Shown here one piece after another: positions 45,287 to 52,386 of a stretch of DNA of 64,000 nt. This DNA is from Exiguobacterium sp. FSL W8-0210 (GTDB taxonomy: Bacteria; Bacillota; Bacilli; Exiguobacteriales; Exiguobacteriaceae), in NCBI RefSeq assembly GCF_038006045.1, contig NZ_JBBOUK010000001.1, forward strand, positions 971,001 through 1,035,000, given 5' to 3'. Under the pieces are notes generated by a model, which saw only the letters and a list, made by a program, of their open reading frames with translations, was not told the DNA's origin and searched no databases. How positions within the stretch are numbered: position 1 is the first letter of the stretch; every line of letters begins with the position of its first letter. Position numbers and translations under genes: made by a program.

Positions 45287-46175
45287 ACAACCCGTCTTGA
45301 CACCGGAGCGCTTACTACATGGACGTGTCCGAGATCTTCTGGCGACGGGTTCCTTGTTTCGGGCAGGAGAACTCGCGACCTTGCTTGGACTAGAAGCTTT
45401 TTTTGAAGCGGAGTCGAGTGAACTCTCATCCGGAGAACAACAGCTCGTCGGACTCGGTCATGCGTTGTCTTCGTCACCAAAGACCCTGTTCTTGTCGGAA
45501 CCGTTTCTCTTTCTTGATCATGTCAGGCGAAAGCGATTGATGGGATTGCTTGAAGAAATCGAACGACGGTTTGGTTGTCAGATTCATTGCTCGATGACGA
45601 TACAATCCGACTTGTCAATTACGAGTCGCGCTACTGAATTGACAGGTCGTACCCTGAATCGGATCGAAAACGTCCAACACCGTTATCCGTTACAGACACG
45701 CTATGCACTCGCAACAGAAAAATTGTCGTTTCATCAAGGTGAACGCATTGCGATCATTGGTGCGAATGGTAGTGGGAAATCGACGTTACTACGACTCGCG
45801 CTCGGTGTCGAGCGACCGCTGTACGGAAAAGTCCGGCGCTCGGGGGAGACGCATTATGTACCAGCGCATCCGATGCTTGCGCCATTAGACGATCGAAGCG
45901 GTAGTTTTACGACACAAAAAAAACGTCTCTTGGACGGTATCGATTGGAGTAAAGACAGCTATTACTTTGATGAGCCGACAGCGGGTCTCGATGACATGGA
46001 TCGAACGACTTTCATCAATTCGTGGAATACGAACCCGACAACGCTCATTGTCATGGCGACGCATGATTCAGCTCTGATTCGAGCAGCACAGCGCATCATC
46101 TATCTCGTGCACGGAGAAGTAGCGTTTGACGGACCAACGGAGCAATTTTTACGTGAAAGCCGGTTGTTCGTATGA
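45222..46175 (+). CDS. ECF ATPase: fused, complementarily degenerate NBD pair
   Basis: Single gene of 317 aa in place of two EcfA subunits. Half 1 (about 1-155) has no Walker A and is truncated at its start; it keeps the signature ELSSGEQQLVG (near residue 67) and a Walker B-like TLFLSEPFLFLD with Ser before Glu-Pro. Half 2 (about 160-317) has Walker A IGANGSGKST (near 178), Walker B YYFDEPTAGLDD (near 247) and H-loop VMATHD, but its signature is eroded to SFTTQKKR. Together one complete ATP site could form from Walker A/B/H of half 2 and the signature of half 1. AGGAGG stands 8 bases before the ATG, so a lost upstream exon-like part is unlikely. Confidence 0.82.
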   Translation: MPIMYIDTNREERLRQQASEHEQPVLTPERLLHGRVRDLLATGSLFRAGELATLLGLEAFFEAESSELSSGEQQLVGLGHALSSSPKTLFLSEPFLFLDHVRRKRLMGLLEEIERRFGCQIHCSMTIQSDLSITSRATELTGRTLNRIENVQHRYPLQTRYALATEKLSFHQGERIAIIGANGSGKSTLLRLALGVERPLYGKVRRSGETHYVPAHPMLAPLDDRSGSFTTQKKRLLDGIDWSKDSYYFDEPTAGLDDMDRTTFINSWNTNPTTLIVMATHDSALIRAAQRIIYLVHGEVAFDGPTEQFLRESRLFV

Positions 46176-46735
46176 TCGTCGCAACGATTCTGATTATGGG
46201 TCTGTTCTTGATCATCTTCGAAAAACTACCGATGACGGATCAACGATTACGGTTCATCGCTATCATCACGGCAGCGGCAATCGTCGGACGATTGTTGTTC
46301 TCCAGTTTGCCGAACGTCCAGCCGGCAACGGCACTCATCTTATTAGTAGCCGTCTTCATCCATCCGATCGTCGGTGCCATTTCTGGGATGCTTGTCGTCG
46401 TGTTAACGAGCTTGTTTCTCGGAAGCGGTCCGTTCGTCCTCTTTCAAGCGCTGGCGTATGCAACGATTGCCAGTCTAGGATTCGTTCCGTTTCTTCGTTA
46501 CCGGATCGTATTGACTGGATATGGATTTCTCGCTGGTTTCTTATACGGATGGGTGAGCAATCTTGGGTTCTTGGTATTGACCGGATTCTCGTGGCAAGCT
46601 TTTTTGACACTGCTTGTAGCCGGAGGAACGTTTGATATGCTTCACGGATTCAGTAACGCGATCTTCATTTGGATATTGTTTCCGATTTTTTTACGAATTA
46701 TGCATTCATTCGATGAAAAGAGGGGTACAGAATAG
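46172..46735 (+). CDS. ECF transporter S component (substrate-binding membrane protein)
   Basis: Hydrophobic protein of 187 aa with about six helices that would bind the substrate. It contains FSSLPNVQPATALILLVAVFIHPIVGAISGM followed by LGSGPFVLFQALAYATIASLGF, a pattern shared by ECF S components of the group that includes predicted cobalamin transporters. With the DUF4430 lipoprotein, a corrinoid substrate is plausible but unproven; no cobalamin riboswitch precedes the run. The ATG overlaps the ATPase stop by 4 bases. Confidence 0.82.
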   Translation: MIVATILIMGLFLIIFEKLPMTDQRLRFIAIITAAAIVGRLLFSSLPNVQPATALILLVAVFIHPIVGAISGMLVVVLTSLFLGSGPFVLFQALAYATIASLGFVPFLRYRIVLTGYGFLAGFLYGWVSNLGFLVLTGFSWQAFLTLLVAGGTFDMLHGFSNAIFIWILFPIFLRIMHSFDEKRGTE

Positions 46736-46762
46736 TAACATACCGAACAGGAGGGAAGGCAT

Positions 46763-47134
46763 ATGCTGGGATCGTCGATTTCGCTTGCTTATGTCGTCAT
46801 GTTGCTCATCGTCTCGAGTGTCGGCTTAGTGTTTGGCAGTATTCTGTTGATGAAAGGTACGATTAGAGGACGTTACGCTGCTTGTTACTTACTTGCTGCC
46901 GCCATCTTCCCAAGCGCCATGCTCATTACCTCATCAGAAGGATTACTTTGGCAACATTTACGGTTCGAGAGTTCATGGTTCCTCGCGATTGTCTCCTGGT
47001 TACTCGTCTTATCGACGGGCTACATCGTCTCGATCACGGGTGCGCTCGTCATTCGTTATCTGTATCGCTATACGACGACCTTTGATCGCTTCAAACGTTA
47101 TGCAACGCGGCGTTTTCGTCATCACGAGGCATAA
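46763..47134 (+). CDS. Small membrane protein (end of the ECF gene run)
   Basis: Predicted 123-aa membrane protein with three or four helices (SISLAYVVMLLIVSSVGLVFG, YAACYLLAAAIFPSAMLI, WFLAIVSWLLVLSTGYIVSITGALVI) and a basic C-terminus (RFKRYATRRFRHHEA). I do not recognise a family. AGGAGG precedes the ATG, 27 bases after the S component, and a terminator follows, so it is probably the last gene of the operon. Confidence 0.75.
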   Translation: MLGSSISLAYVVMLLIVSSVGLVFGSILLMKGTIRGRYAACYLLAAAIFPSAMLITSSEGLLWQHLRFESSWFLAIVSWLLVLSTGYIVSITGALVIRYLYRYTTTFDRFKRYATRRFRHHEA

Positions 47135-47139
47135 ATACA

Positions 47140-47178
47140 AAAACGGAAGAACCAGCTATCTGGTCCTTCCGTTTTTTT
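47140..47178. terminator. Bidirectional terminator after the ECF gene run
   Basis: AAAAACGGAAG and CTTCCGTTTTTTT pair around an inner ACCAG-ctat-CTGGT stem with one bulged base. It also ends the convergent SDR gene. Confidence 0.9.
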
Positions 47179-47993
47179 CATGAATTCGCGTACAGGAGTT
47201 CTTCTTCTGTCGACGATTCTTGCTGGCGAGCAGGATCTTGGATTCGACCTGTCACTTCTGTCAGGAGACGGCGTGGCAAGAGACGGGACAAGGAAACCAT
47301 GGCGCGGTTGCTCGCACCTGGAACAACGACGCGACGCCCTTTGAGCATACCGCGATATCCAGCGAAGGCGACGAGGTGTGACGGCATACTCTTAAACGGT
47401 AGCGTGATGTTCGCCCGGTCGAAGAAGTTCGTATCAGTTGGTCCCGGGCAGAGACAAGTCACACTGACACCCGAGCCGTCGACTTCTGTCGCAAGTGCTT
47501 CCGAGAACGACAGAACATAGGCTTTCGTCGCGTAGTAGACACTCATGTATGGTCCTGGCATGAAGGCAGCGACCGACGCGACATTCAGGATGCGTCCAAA
47601 GCCACGTTCAACCATTCCTGGTAAAAGACGCTTCGTCAAATCCGTCAAGGCGACGACGTTGACCTGGATTGAGTTGATGTCTTCTGTTGGATCAATTTCC
47701 GCAAAGCGTCCCGACGTGGCGAAGCCGGCGTTATTGAACAGCAGATCAACTGTCAACTCCTGCTCCTCTAAGTACTGCACAAGGCGATCGACGCTGTCGC
47801 TCAGCGAGAGATCGGCAGCAAAAACATACACTTTGATCTGATAGCGTTTTTCAAGGACCTGTTGAAGCTCCTTCAATTTCTTTTCATTGCGGGCAACGAG
47901 GACACAATCGAAGCCATCTCGCGCTGCAAGGACAGCGAGATCGAGTCCGATTCCACCCGATGCACCGGTAATCAGTGCTGTTTTTCGTAACAT
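47178..47993 (-). CDS. Short-chain dehydrogenase/reductase
   Basis: Classical SDR of 271 aa with unknown substrate. The start MLRKTALITGASGG at 47993 has GGAGG 8 bases upstream. The cofactor motif is GASGGIG (near residue 11), the structural NNAG motif follows (LLFNNAGFATSG), and the catalytic Tyr-Lys pair is in YMSVYYATKAYVLSFSEAL with Ser in LNVASVAAF. It belongs to the DltE/YqjQ-like group of SDRs. It is divergent from the downstream-facing MFS gene. Confidence 0.88.
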   Translation of the reverse strand: MLRKTALITGASGGIGLDLAVLAARDGFDCVLVARNEKKLKELQQVLEKRYQIKVYVFAADLSLSDSVDRLVQYLEEQELTVDLLFNNAGFATSGRFAEIDPTEDINSIQVNVVALTDLTKRLLPGMVERGFGRILNVASVAAFMPGPYMSVYYATKAYVLSFSEALATEVDGSGVSVTCLCPGPTDTNFFDRANITLPFKSMPSHLVAFAGYRGMLKGRRVVVPGASNRAMVSLSRLLPRRLLTEVTGRIQDPARQQESSTEEELLYANS

Positions 47994-48138
47994 AGGACAT
48001 TCCTCCATTCGAAATCGTGAATCTGAGTCTAGTGTATACCATTCCATACCGTTCCCGCGAATCCTGTTTCGTAAGCATTTACTTTTCTTATCATTGGTCC
48101 AACCAGTATGATAGAACAGTAGAGGGGAAGTGGAACAA

Positions 48139-49599
48139 ATGAGGAAAAAAGTAACCGTCGCCTTGTTGCTCGCGACGTTTTTAGCTGCGATCGAGGGGAC
48201 GATCGTCGCAACAGCTACGCCTGTCATGGCGAGTGAACTGAACGGGGCGAAATTAGTCAGTTGGATCTTTGCCGGGTTCTTATTGTTCATGGCGGTCTCG
48301 ACGCCGATTTACGGAAAGATGGCAGATTTATATGGGCGAAAACGGGTCCTGTTATTCGGGATTGGTGTCTTCACCGTCGCGTCACTAGCCTGTGGACTTG
48401 CTCAATCGATGGAGATGTTGATCGTCTTTCGCGCCGTCCAAGGCATCGGGGCAGGAGCCGTATTGCCGATTGCGATGACGATCATCGGTGATTTGTATAC
48501 ATATGAGGAACGAGGTAAGATTCAAGGGGTGCTGAGCGCGGTTTGGGGCATCTCGGGTGTCGCTGGACCACTCGTCGGTGGATTCCTCGTTGAATCGCTA
48601 TCGTGGCGGTATATTTTCTTACTAAACGTACCGTTTGCGTTATTGTCGTTCTTCATGATCGTCGTTTACTACAAAGAGACGGTCCGTGAAACAGAGCGGA
48701 AAATTGATTACCGGGGTGCCTTGTTGTTTGCGCTCGGGATGAGTGCGTTTCTGTACGGCTTATTGTCGGGGAGTGAGTCGGAGACGTTCTTGCGTCCGAT
48801 CATTCTAGCGAGCTTTTTCATTAGTTTCGTGTTATTGTTCACATTTTACCGGGTCGAGAAAAAGGCGAGCGATCCACTCTTACCGCCAGCAGTCATTCGC
48901 CATCCGGTCATTCTCGTGATCAACTTAGCGGTCTTCTTTTCCGCATGGGTGCTCGTCTCGATGTCAGCGTATATTCCGATTTTCGCCCAAGGGGTACTCG
49001 GTAAGAGTCCGACCGAAGCTGGTTTCATGTTGATGCCACTGTCGCTTTTTTGGACGCTGACCGCCATCATCGGTGGACGGACGATTGGTGTGGCTTCACC
49101 CCGGTACCGGACGATGACCGGAATGGGACTGCTGATCGTCGGTACAGTGATTTTATCGTTGATCACGCGCGAATCAAGTGATGTTTTCATCTATCTTGCC
49201 GTTTCGCTGATCGGAATTGGTTTTGGTCTCTCACAACCCGTCTTTATGGTCGTCTTGCAGACTTCCGTCGATTGGTCACTTCGTGGCTCAGCGACGGCCG
49301 TCAACTCGTTCTTGAGTACGACGGGGCAGACGCTCGGTGTTGCGATTTTCGGTACGATCTTCAACCTATCGATCCTTCGTTCATTTGCAGCGTCAGACAC
49401 GCTGTCAGGGTACGCGATTGATCCATTCTTCCAATCGAGTACGGCAAAAACGTTCGGACAGGACGTGCAGTATGCGGCAGAAATCGCGTTATCACATGGA
49501 TTACGTTACGTCTTCATCGGTGGCGTTCTTTGTGCGATTCTCGCATTCGCGATGACATGGCGTTTACCGAAAGTTCGACCTGACGATCCACGATCGTAA
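48139..49599 (+). CDS. MFS multidrug exporter, DHA2 (14-helix) family
   Basis: Drug:H+ antiporter of 486 aa with about 14 helices. The start MRKKVTVALLLATFLAA at 48139 follows GAGGGGAAG. DHA2 features are EGTIVATATPVMASEL in helix 1 (family motif D1), GKMADLYGRKRVLLFG (motif A) and SAVWGISGVAGPLVGGFLVE (motif C, antiporter signature). The substrate cannot be assigned. Its stop lies just before the IS1182-type element. Confidence 0.9.
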   Translation: MRKKVTVALLLATFLAAIEGTIVATATPVMASELNGAKLVSWIFAGFLLFMAVSTPIYGKMADLYGRKRVLLFGIGVFTVASLACGLAQSMEMLIVFRAVQGIGAGAVLPIAMTIIGDLYTYEERGKIQGVLSAVWGISGVAGPLVGGFLVESLSWRYIFLLNVPFALLSFFMIVVYYKETVRETERKIDYRGALLFALGMSAFLYGLLSGSESETFLRPIILASFFISFVLLFTFYRVEKKASDPLLPPAVIRHPVILVINLAVFFSAWVLVSMSAYIPIFAQGVLGKSPTEAGFMLMPLSLFWTLTAIIGGRTIGVASPRYRTMTGMGLLIVGTVILSLITRESSDVFIYLAVSLIGIGFGLSQPVFMVVLQTSVDWSLRGSATAVNSFLSTTGQTLGVAIFGTIFNLSILRSFAASDTLSGYAIDPFFQSSTAKTFGQDVQYAAEIALSHGLRYVFIGGVLCAILAFAMTWRLPKVRPDDPRS

Positions 49600-49635
49600 T
49601 GAAAGAGGCTGGGACATAACTAGCTGAATTTAACG

Positions 49636-49680
49636 AAAAGAAGGAATTGCCATCACTGAGGATGTGCAATTCCTTCTTTT
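49636..49680. terminator. Left inner hairpin of the IS element
   Basis: AAAAGAAGGAATTGC (49636-49650) and GCAATTCCTTCTTTT (49666-49680) are exact complements with a 15-base loop. It directly follows the transposase stop and faces the MFS gene, so it can stop transcription from either side. Confidence 0.8.
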
Positions 49681-49694
49681 TTCATTGTCTCTCG

Positions 49695-51278
49695 TCAAGC
49701 TGCCCTTCGGGCAACGCTTTGGATGAGCCATTTCCTCAAATTTACGGCCATGAGGATGAAGCCGAGCTCACGCTTCACCTTCGCTTTTCCTCGCACAGAA
49801 AAGCGAGTGAAACTCAAATTAGCCTTCAGATATCCAAAAACTGGTTCCACGTCTATCTTCCGTTTCGCATAGAGGGATCCTGTTTTTTGATCTGAAAGCC
49901 ATTTTTTCATCTGTTCTTTTTGTTCTTCCCATGAAGTGTTTATGTGTACCTGTCGGTGACGCCCTTCTTCGGCCTTTGTACAACGGGAGCGGAACGGGCA
50001 GCCATCACACCCTTCACTTTCATACACCTTGAAATCACGCGTGAATCCGTAACGATCTGTTCTCTTGGACATGTAACGGAACGTTACGTCCTGTCCATTC
50101 GGGCACACAAACCGATCCGCCGTTTCATCGTAAGACCAGTTCGCTGTGTTAAAGGGATCGTTGCGCCATTTTCGCGACTTTTCTTTTTCGAACATCGTGT
50201 AAGGGATGAGTGGAATGCGCCCACGGCGCATCAGAATATCCTGATAATTCTCCTGACTCCCATAGCCGGCATCCGCAACGATATGCGGTGGTAGTGGTAA
50301 ATATGAGCTGACCTCATCTAAAAAGGGGAGTAACGTCCGGGCATCCGTCGGATTCGGATAAATATCATAAGCGAGTGTGTATTGTCCTTCGGTCGCGATT
50401 TGAACGTTATAGCCTGGTTTGAGTTGTCCATTTTGCATATGATCTTCTTTCATTCGCATGAACGTCGCGTCCGTGTCCGTTTTCGAATAGCTGTTCCGTC
50501 CAGCGAGCGTCCTCTTTTGAAGGGCGTATCTCTGTTTCCGCTCGATGAAATCTGTAATTTCCTTTCGAAGGAGACGTGGTTCCTTCCGTTCAGAACGCAG
50601 ACGTTTTCTTTCTTGGGTGTCCGTACTCGCCTCGATTTTTTGGTTGATGGAAGCGATATGTGCGTCTACAGCTTCACCCATGTGTTCGAGTTCTGAGAGA
50701 GTAAGCTCGTCCGGGTTTTCTCGTTCAATTTCCGGTAGGATGTCTTGTTCGACGAGGTTGTCATAGATACGATTCGATTTGTCCACGAGAGACGCACTAT
50801 GACGTTCAATCGATTTCCGCCAAACAAAGGTATATCGGTTCGCATTCGCCTCTAACTTTGTACCATCGATAAAGATGGCTTCTTCATTGATTTCTCCCAT
50901 CTCGACGAGATGGCAACGGAAGGTAACGAAGGCTTGCTTCAATATCGGAGTGACTGCGGGATGCACTCGAAAACGGTTGATGGTACGATAGCTCGGCGCA
51001 TTCCCTTGTGCTAGCCACATCATCCGCAGACTATCGGATAGTAATCCTTCAATCTTCCGACCGGAGAAGACCGATTGTGTGTAGGCACATAAGATAATTT
51101 TCATCATCATGCGTGGATGGTAAGCCGGGCATCCTGTCGTGCGCATGAAAGGCTCGAACACATCGTCTGGAATGGATTCGACGAGATGGTGGACAGCGAA
51201 CGCAATATCATTTTCTTGAAGACGAACTTCTAAATCTAAGGGCAGAACCAGCTGGTTCATGTTATAATCTTTAAACAT
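49695..51278 (-). CDS. IS1182-family transposase
   Basis: Intact transposase of 527 aa. The N-terminal DUF772 domain (about 1-120) contains YHPRMMMKIILCAYTQSVFSGRKIE. The catalytic DDE domain shows the first Asp in IFIDGTKLEANANRYTFVW, the second in IVADAGYGSQENY and the Glu in RKIDVEPVFGYLKANLSFTRF. A cysteine cluster (CDGCPFRSRC) precedes the Glu region, as in IS1182 relatives. No frameshift is evident, so the element may still move. Confidence 0.92.
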   Translation of the reverse strand: MFKDYNMNQLVLPLDLEVRLQENDIAFAVHHLVESIPDDVFEPFMRTTGCPAYHPRMMMKIILCAYTQSVFSGRKIEGLLSDSLRMMWLAQGNAPSYRTINRFRVHPAVTPILKQAFVTFRCHLVEMGEINEEAIFIDGTKLEANANRYTFVWRKSIERHSASLVDKSNRIYDNLVEQDILPEIERENPDELTLSELEHMGEAVDAHIASINQKIEASTDTQERKRLRSERKEPRLLRKEITDFIERKQRYALQKRTLAGRNSYSKTDTDATFMRMKEDHMQNGQLKPGYNVQIATEGQYTLAYDIYPNPTDARTLLPFLDEVSSYLPLPPHIVADAGYGSQENYQDILMRRGRIPLIPYTMFEKEKSRKWRNDPFNTANWSYDETADRFVCPNGQDVTFRYMSKRTDRYGFTRDFKVYESEGCDGCPFRSRCTKAEEGRHRQVHINTSWEEQKEQMKKWLSDQKTGSLYAKRKIDVEPVFGYLKANLSFTRFSVRGKAKVKRELGFILMAVNLRKWLIQSVARRAA

Positions 51279-51371
51279 AAGGGCACCTCCGATGGTTATG
51301 GTTTGATCACTTTAACTTTATCAGAGGTTGTCCTTATTTGTTTATTCAGAATCGGTTTTTTTTCATAGAAC

Positions 51372-51407
51372 AAGGCCCTCGAAACGTATAGTCGTTTCGA
51401 GGGCCTT
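51372..51407. terminator. Right inner hairpin of the IS element
   Basis: AAGGCCCTCGAAACG and CGTTTCGAGGGCCTT pair over 15 bp around TATAGT, followed by TTTGTTTG. It lies upstream of the transposase and would block outside transcription entering the IS. Confidence 0.8.
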
Positions 51408-51445
51408 TTGTTTGTGAAACTGAGTTATGTCCCAGCCTCTTGTCA

Positions 51446-52342
51446 TTAAGAAGATTGACTAGTGGCACTCTCACGCTGGGCGATTTGTTCGCGAATATCG
51501 CGTTCGTTGCGTCGGAGGAACAATCCGATTCCGATCAATAGTAAAGCGGCACCGGTGATTTGAATCCATGTCAGCTTCTCATCGAACAGATAGTATCCGA
51601 AGATCATCCCCCAAACCGCTTCGCCAAGGATCGTGATGCTGACGATGCTGGCACTGACACGAGCGAGCGCCCAGTTGAATAAATTGTGACCGAGTAACGT
51701 CGGGAAGACGGCAAGAAGAATATACAGCCACCAATCTTGTTGGAACGCAGCAACGAGATTCGTTGATTGAATCAACGATAACAAAAGCAAGACGAGCGAC
51801 GCGACAGCGTAGACACCGAACGAATAGAGATTCGTCGAAACGCTTGTGCGGACGTGTTGACCGAGCAACCAGTAACCAGCGACTAAAATCGTTGCGAGCA
51901 AAGCAAGACCGTCCCCGATCAAGGCGCGCATACCGACGGCGATATCTCCGTAAGCGACGAGACCGCCACCGAACAAGGCGACAGCAACGAACAGGAGTGC
52001 CTTGCGCGACGGGTGTTGTTTGAAGAATAATGCGTTACCGGCCAGGACAAAAATCGGACTCGCGGTCACGAAGAGCGTCGAGCTCGCAACTGTCGTATAA
52101 TCAAGAGAGAGGAACCACAGCCAAAAATGCCCGGCGAGCAAAATGCCACTTAATAGCATATGCCGGATCGTTGACGAACTGAGTTGCAAAAGTTCCTTCA
52201 ATCGAATGAGCGGGAGCAACAACAAGGTCGAGAACAACATGCGGTAAAAGGCGACAGCCTCGATCGGGGTCTCCGCCCACTTGACGAAGATTGCCGATGT
52301 TGAAATAAAGAATAAAGCCATGAATAACGTAAAATAGGGCAT
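51446..52342 (-). CDS. EamA/DMT-family transporter (RhaT-like)
   Basis: Drug/metabolite transporter of 298 aa with ten predicted helices in two EamA repeats (about 1-135 and 145-285). The start MPYFTLFMALFF at 52342 has GGAGG 5 bases upstream. Hallmarks are ALFFISTSAIFVKWAETP in helix 1 and AVFPTLLGHNLFNWALARVSASIVSITILGEAVWGMIFGYYLFDE in the second repeat, listed here as its start FPTLLGHN and end FGYYLFDE. The C-terminal tail is charged. Substrate unknown; it ends 5 bases from the IS boundary. Confidence 0.88.
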   Translation of the reverse strand: MPYFTLFMALFFISTSAIFVKWAETPIEAVAFYRMLFSTLLLLPLIRLKELLQLSSSTIRHMLLSGILLAGHFWLWFLSLDYTTVASSTLFVTASPIFVLAGNALFFKQHPSRKALLFVAVALFGGGLVAYGDIAVGMRALIGDGLALLATILVAGYWLLGQHVRTSVSTNLYSFGVYAVASLVLLLLSLIQSTNLVAAFQQDWWLYILLAVFPTLLGHNLFNWALARVSASIVSITILGEAVWGMIFGYYLFDEKLTWIQITGAALLLIGIGLFLRRNERDIREQIAQRESATSQSS

Positions 52343-52386
52343 GGGTACCTCCACATGTCTGAAGTAAGGAAATGAGGGTGAAGCGT

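Larger units (their letters stand above)
49603..51441. mobile_element. IS1182-family insertion sequence
   Basis: A 1.84-kb element bounded by 19-bp perfect inverted repeats: AAGAGGCTGGGACATAACT at 49603-49621 and its complement at 51423-51441. It carries one intact transposase on the minus strand. Just inside each end lies a 15-bp perfect hairpin (49636-49680 and 51372-51407). I see no clean direct target duplication; the flanks TAATGA and TCATTA belong to the stop codons of the two convergent neighbours. Ends beginning GAGGCTGGGACA are common among Bacillota repeats, so the outer repeats could also belong to an older short element that the IS entered. Confidence 0.85.

Noticed and set aside
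45222-45300. A frameshift that removed Walker A from the first half of the ECF ATPase
   Set aside because: Upstream DNA in this frame lies inside the T-component gene, which is intact, and the ATG has its own well-placed AGGAGG; nothing upstream encodes a P-loop.
46126-46635. 169-codon plus-strand frame overlapping the ECF S component
   Set aside because: The S-component frame has proper helices, coupling overlap and normal codon use; this frame is its shadow.
49595-51448. TAATGA and TCATTA flanking the IS as a target duplication
   Set aside because: They are in inverted, not direct, orientation and belong to the stop codons of the two convergent neighbours.
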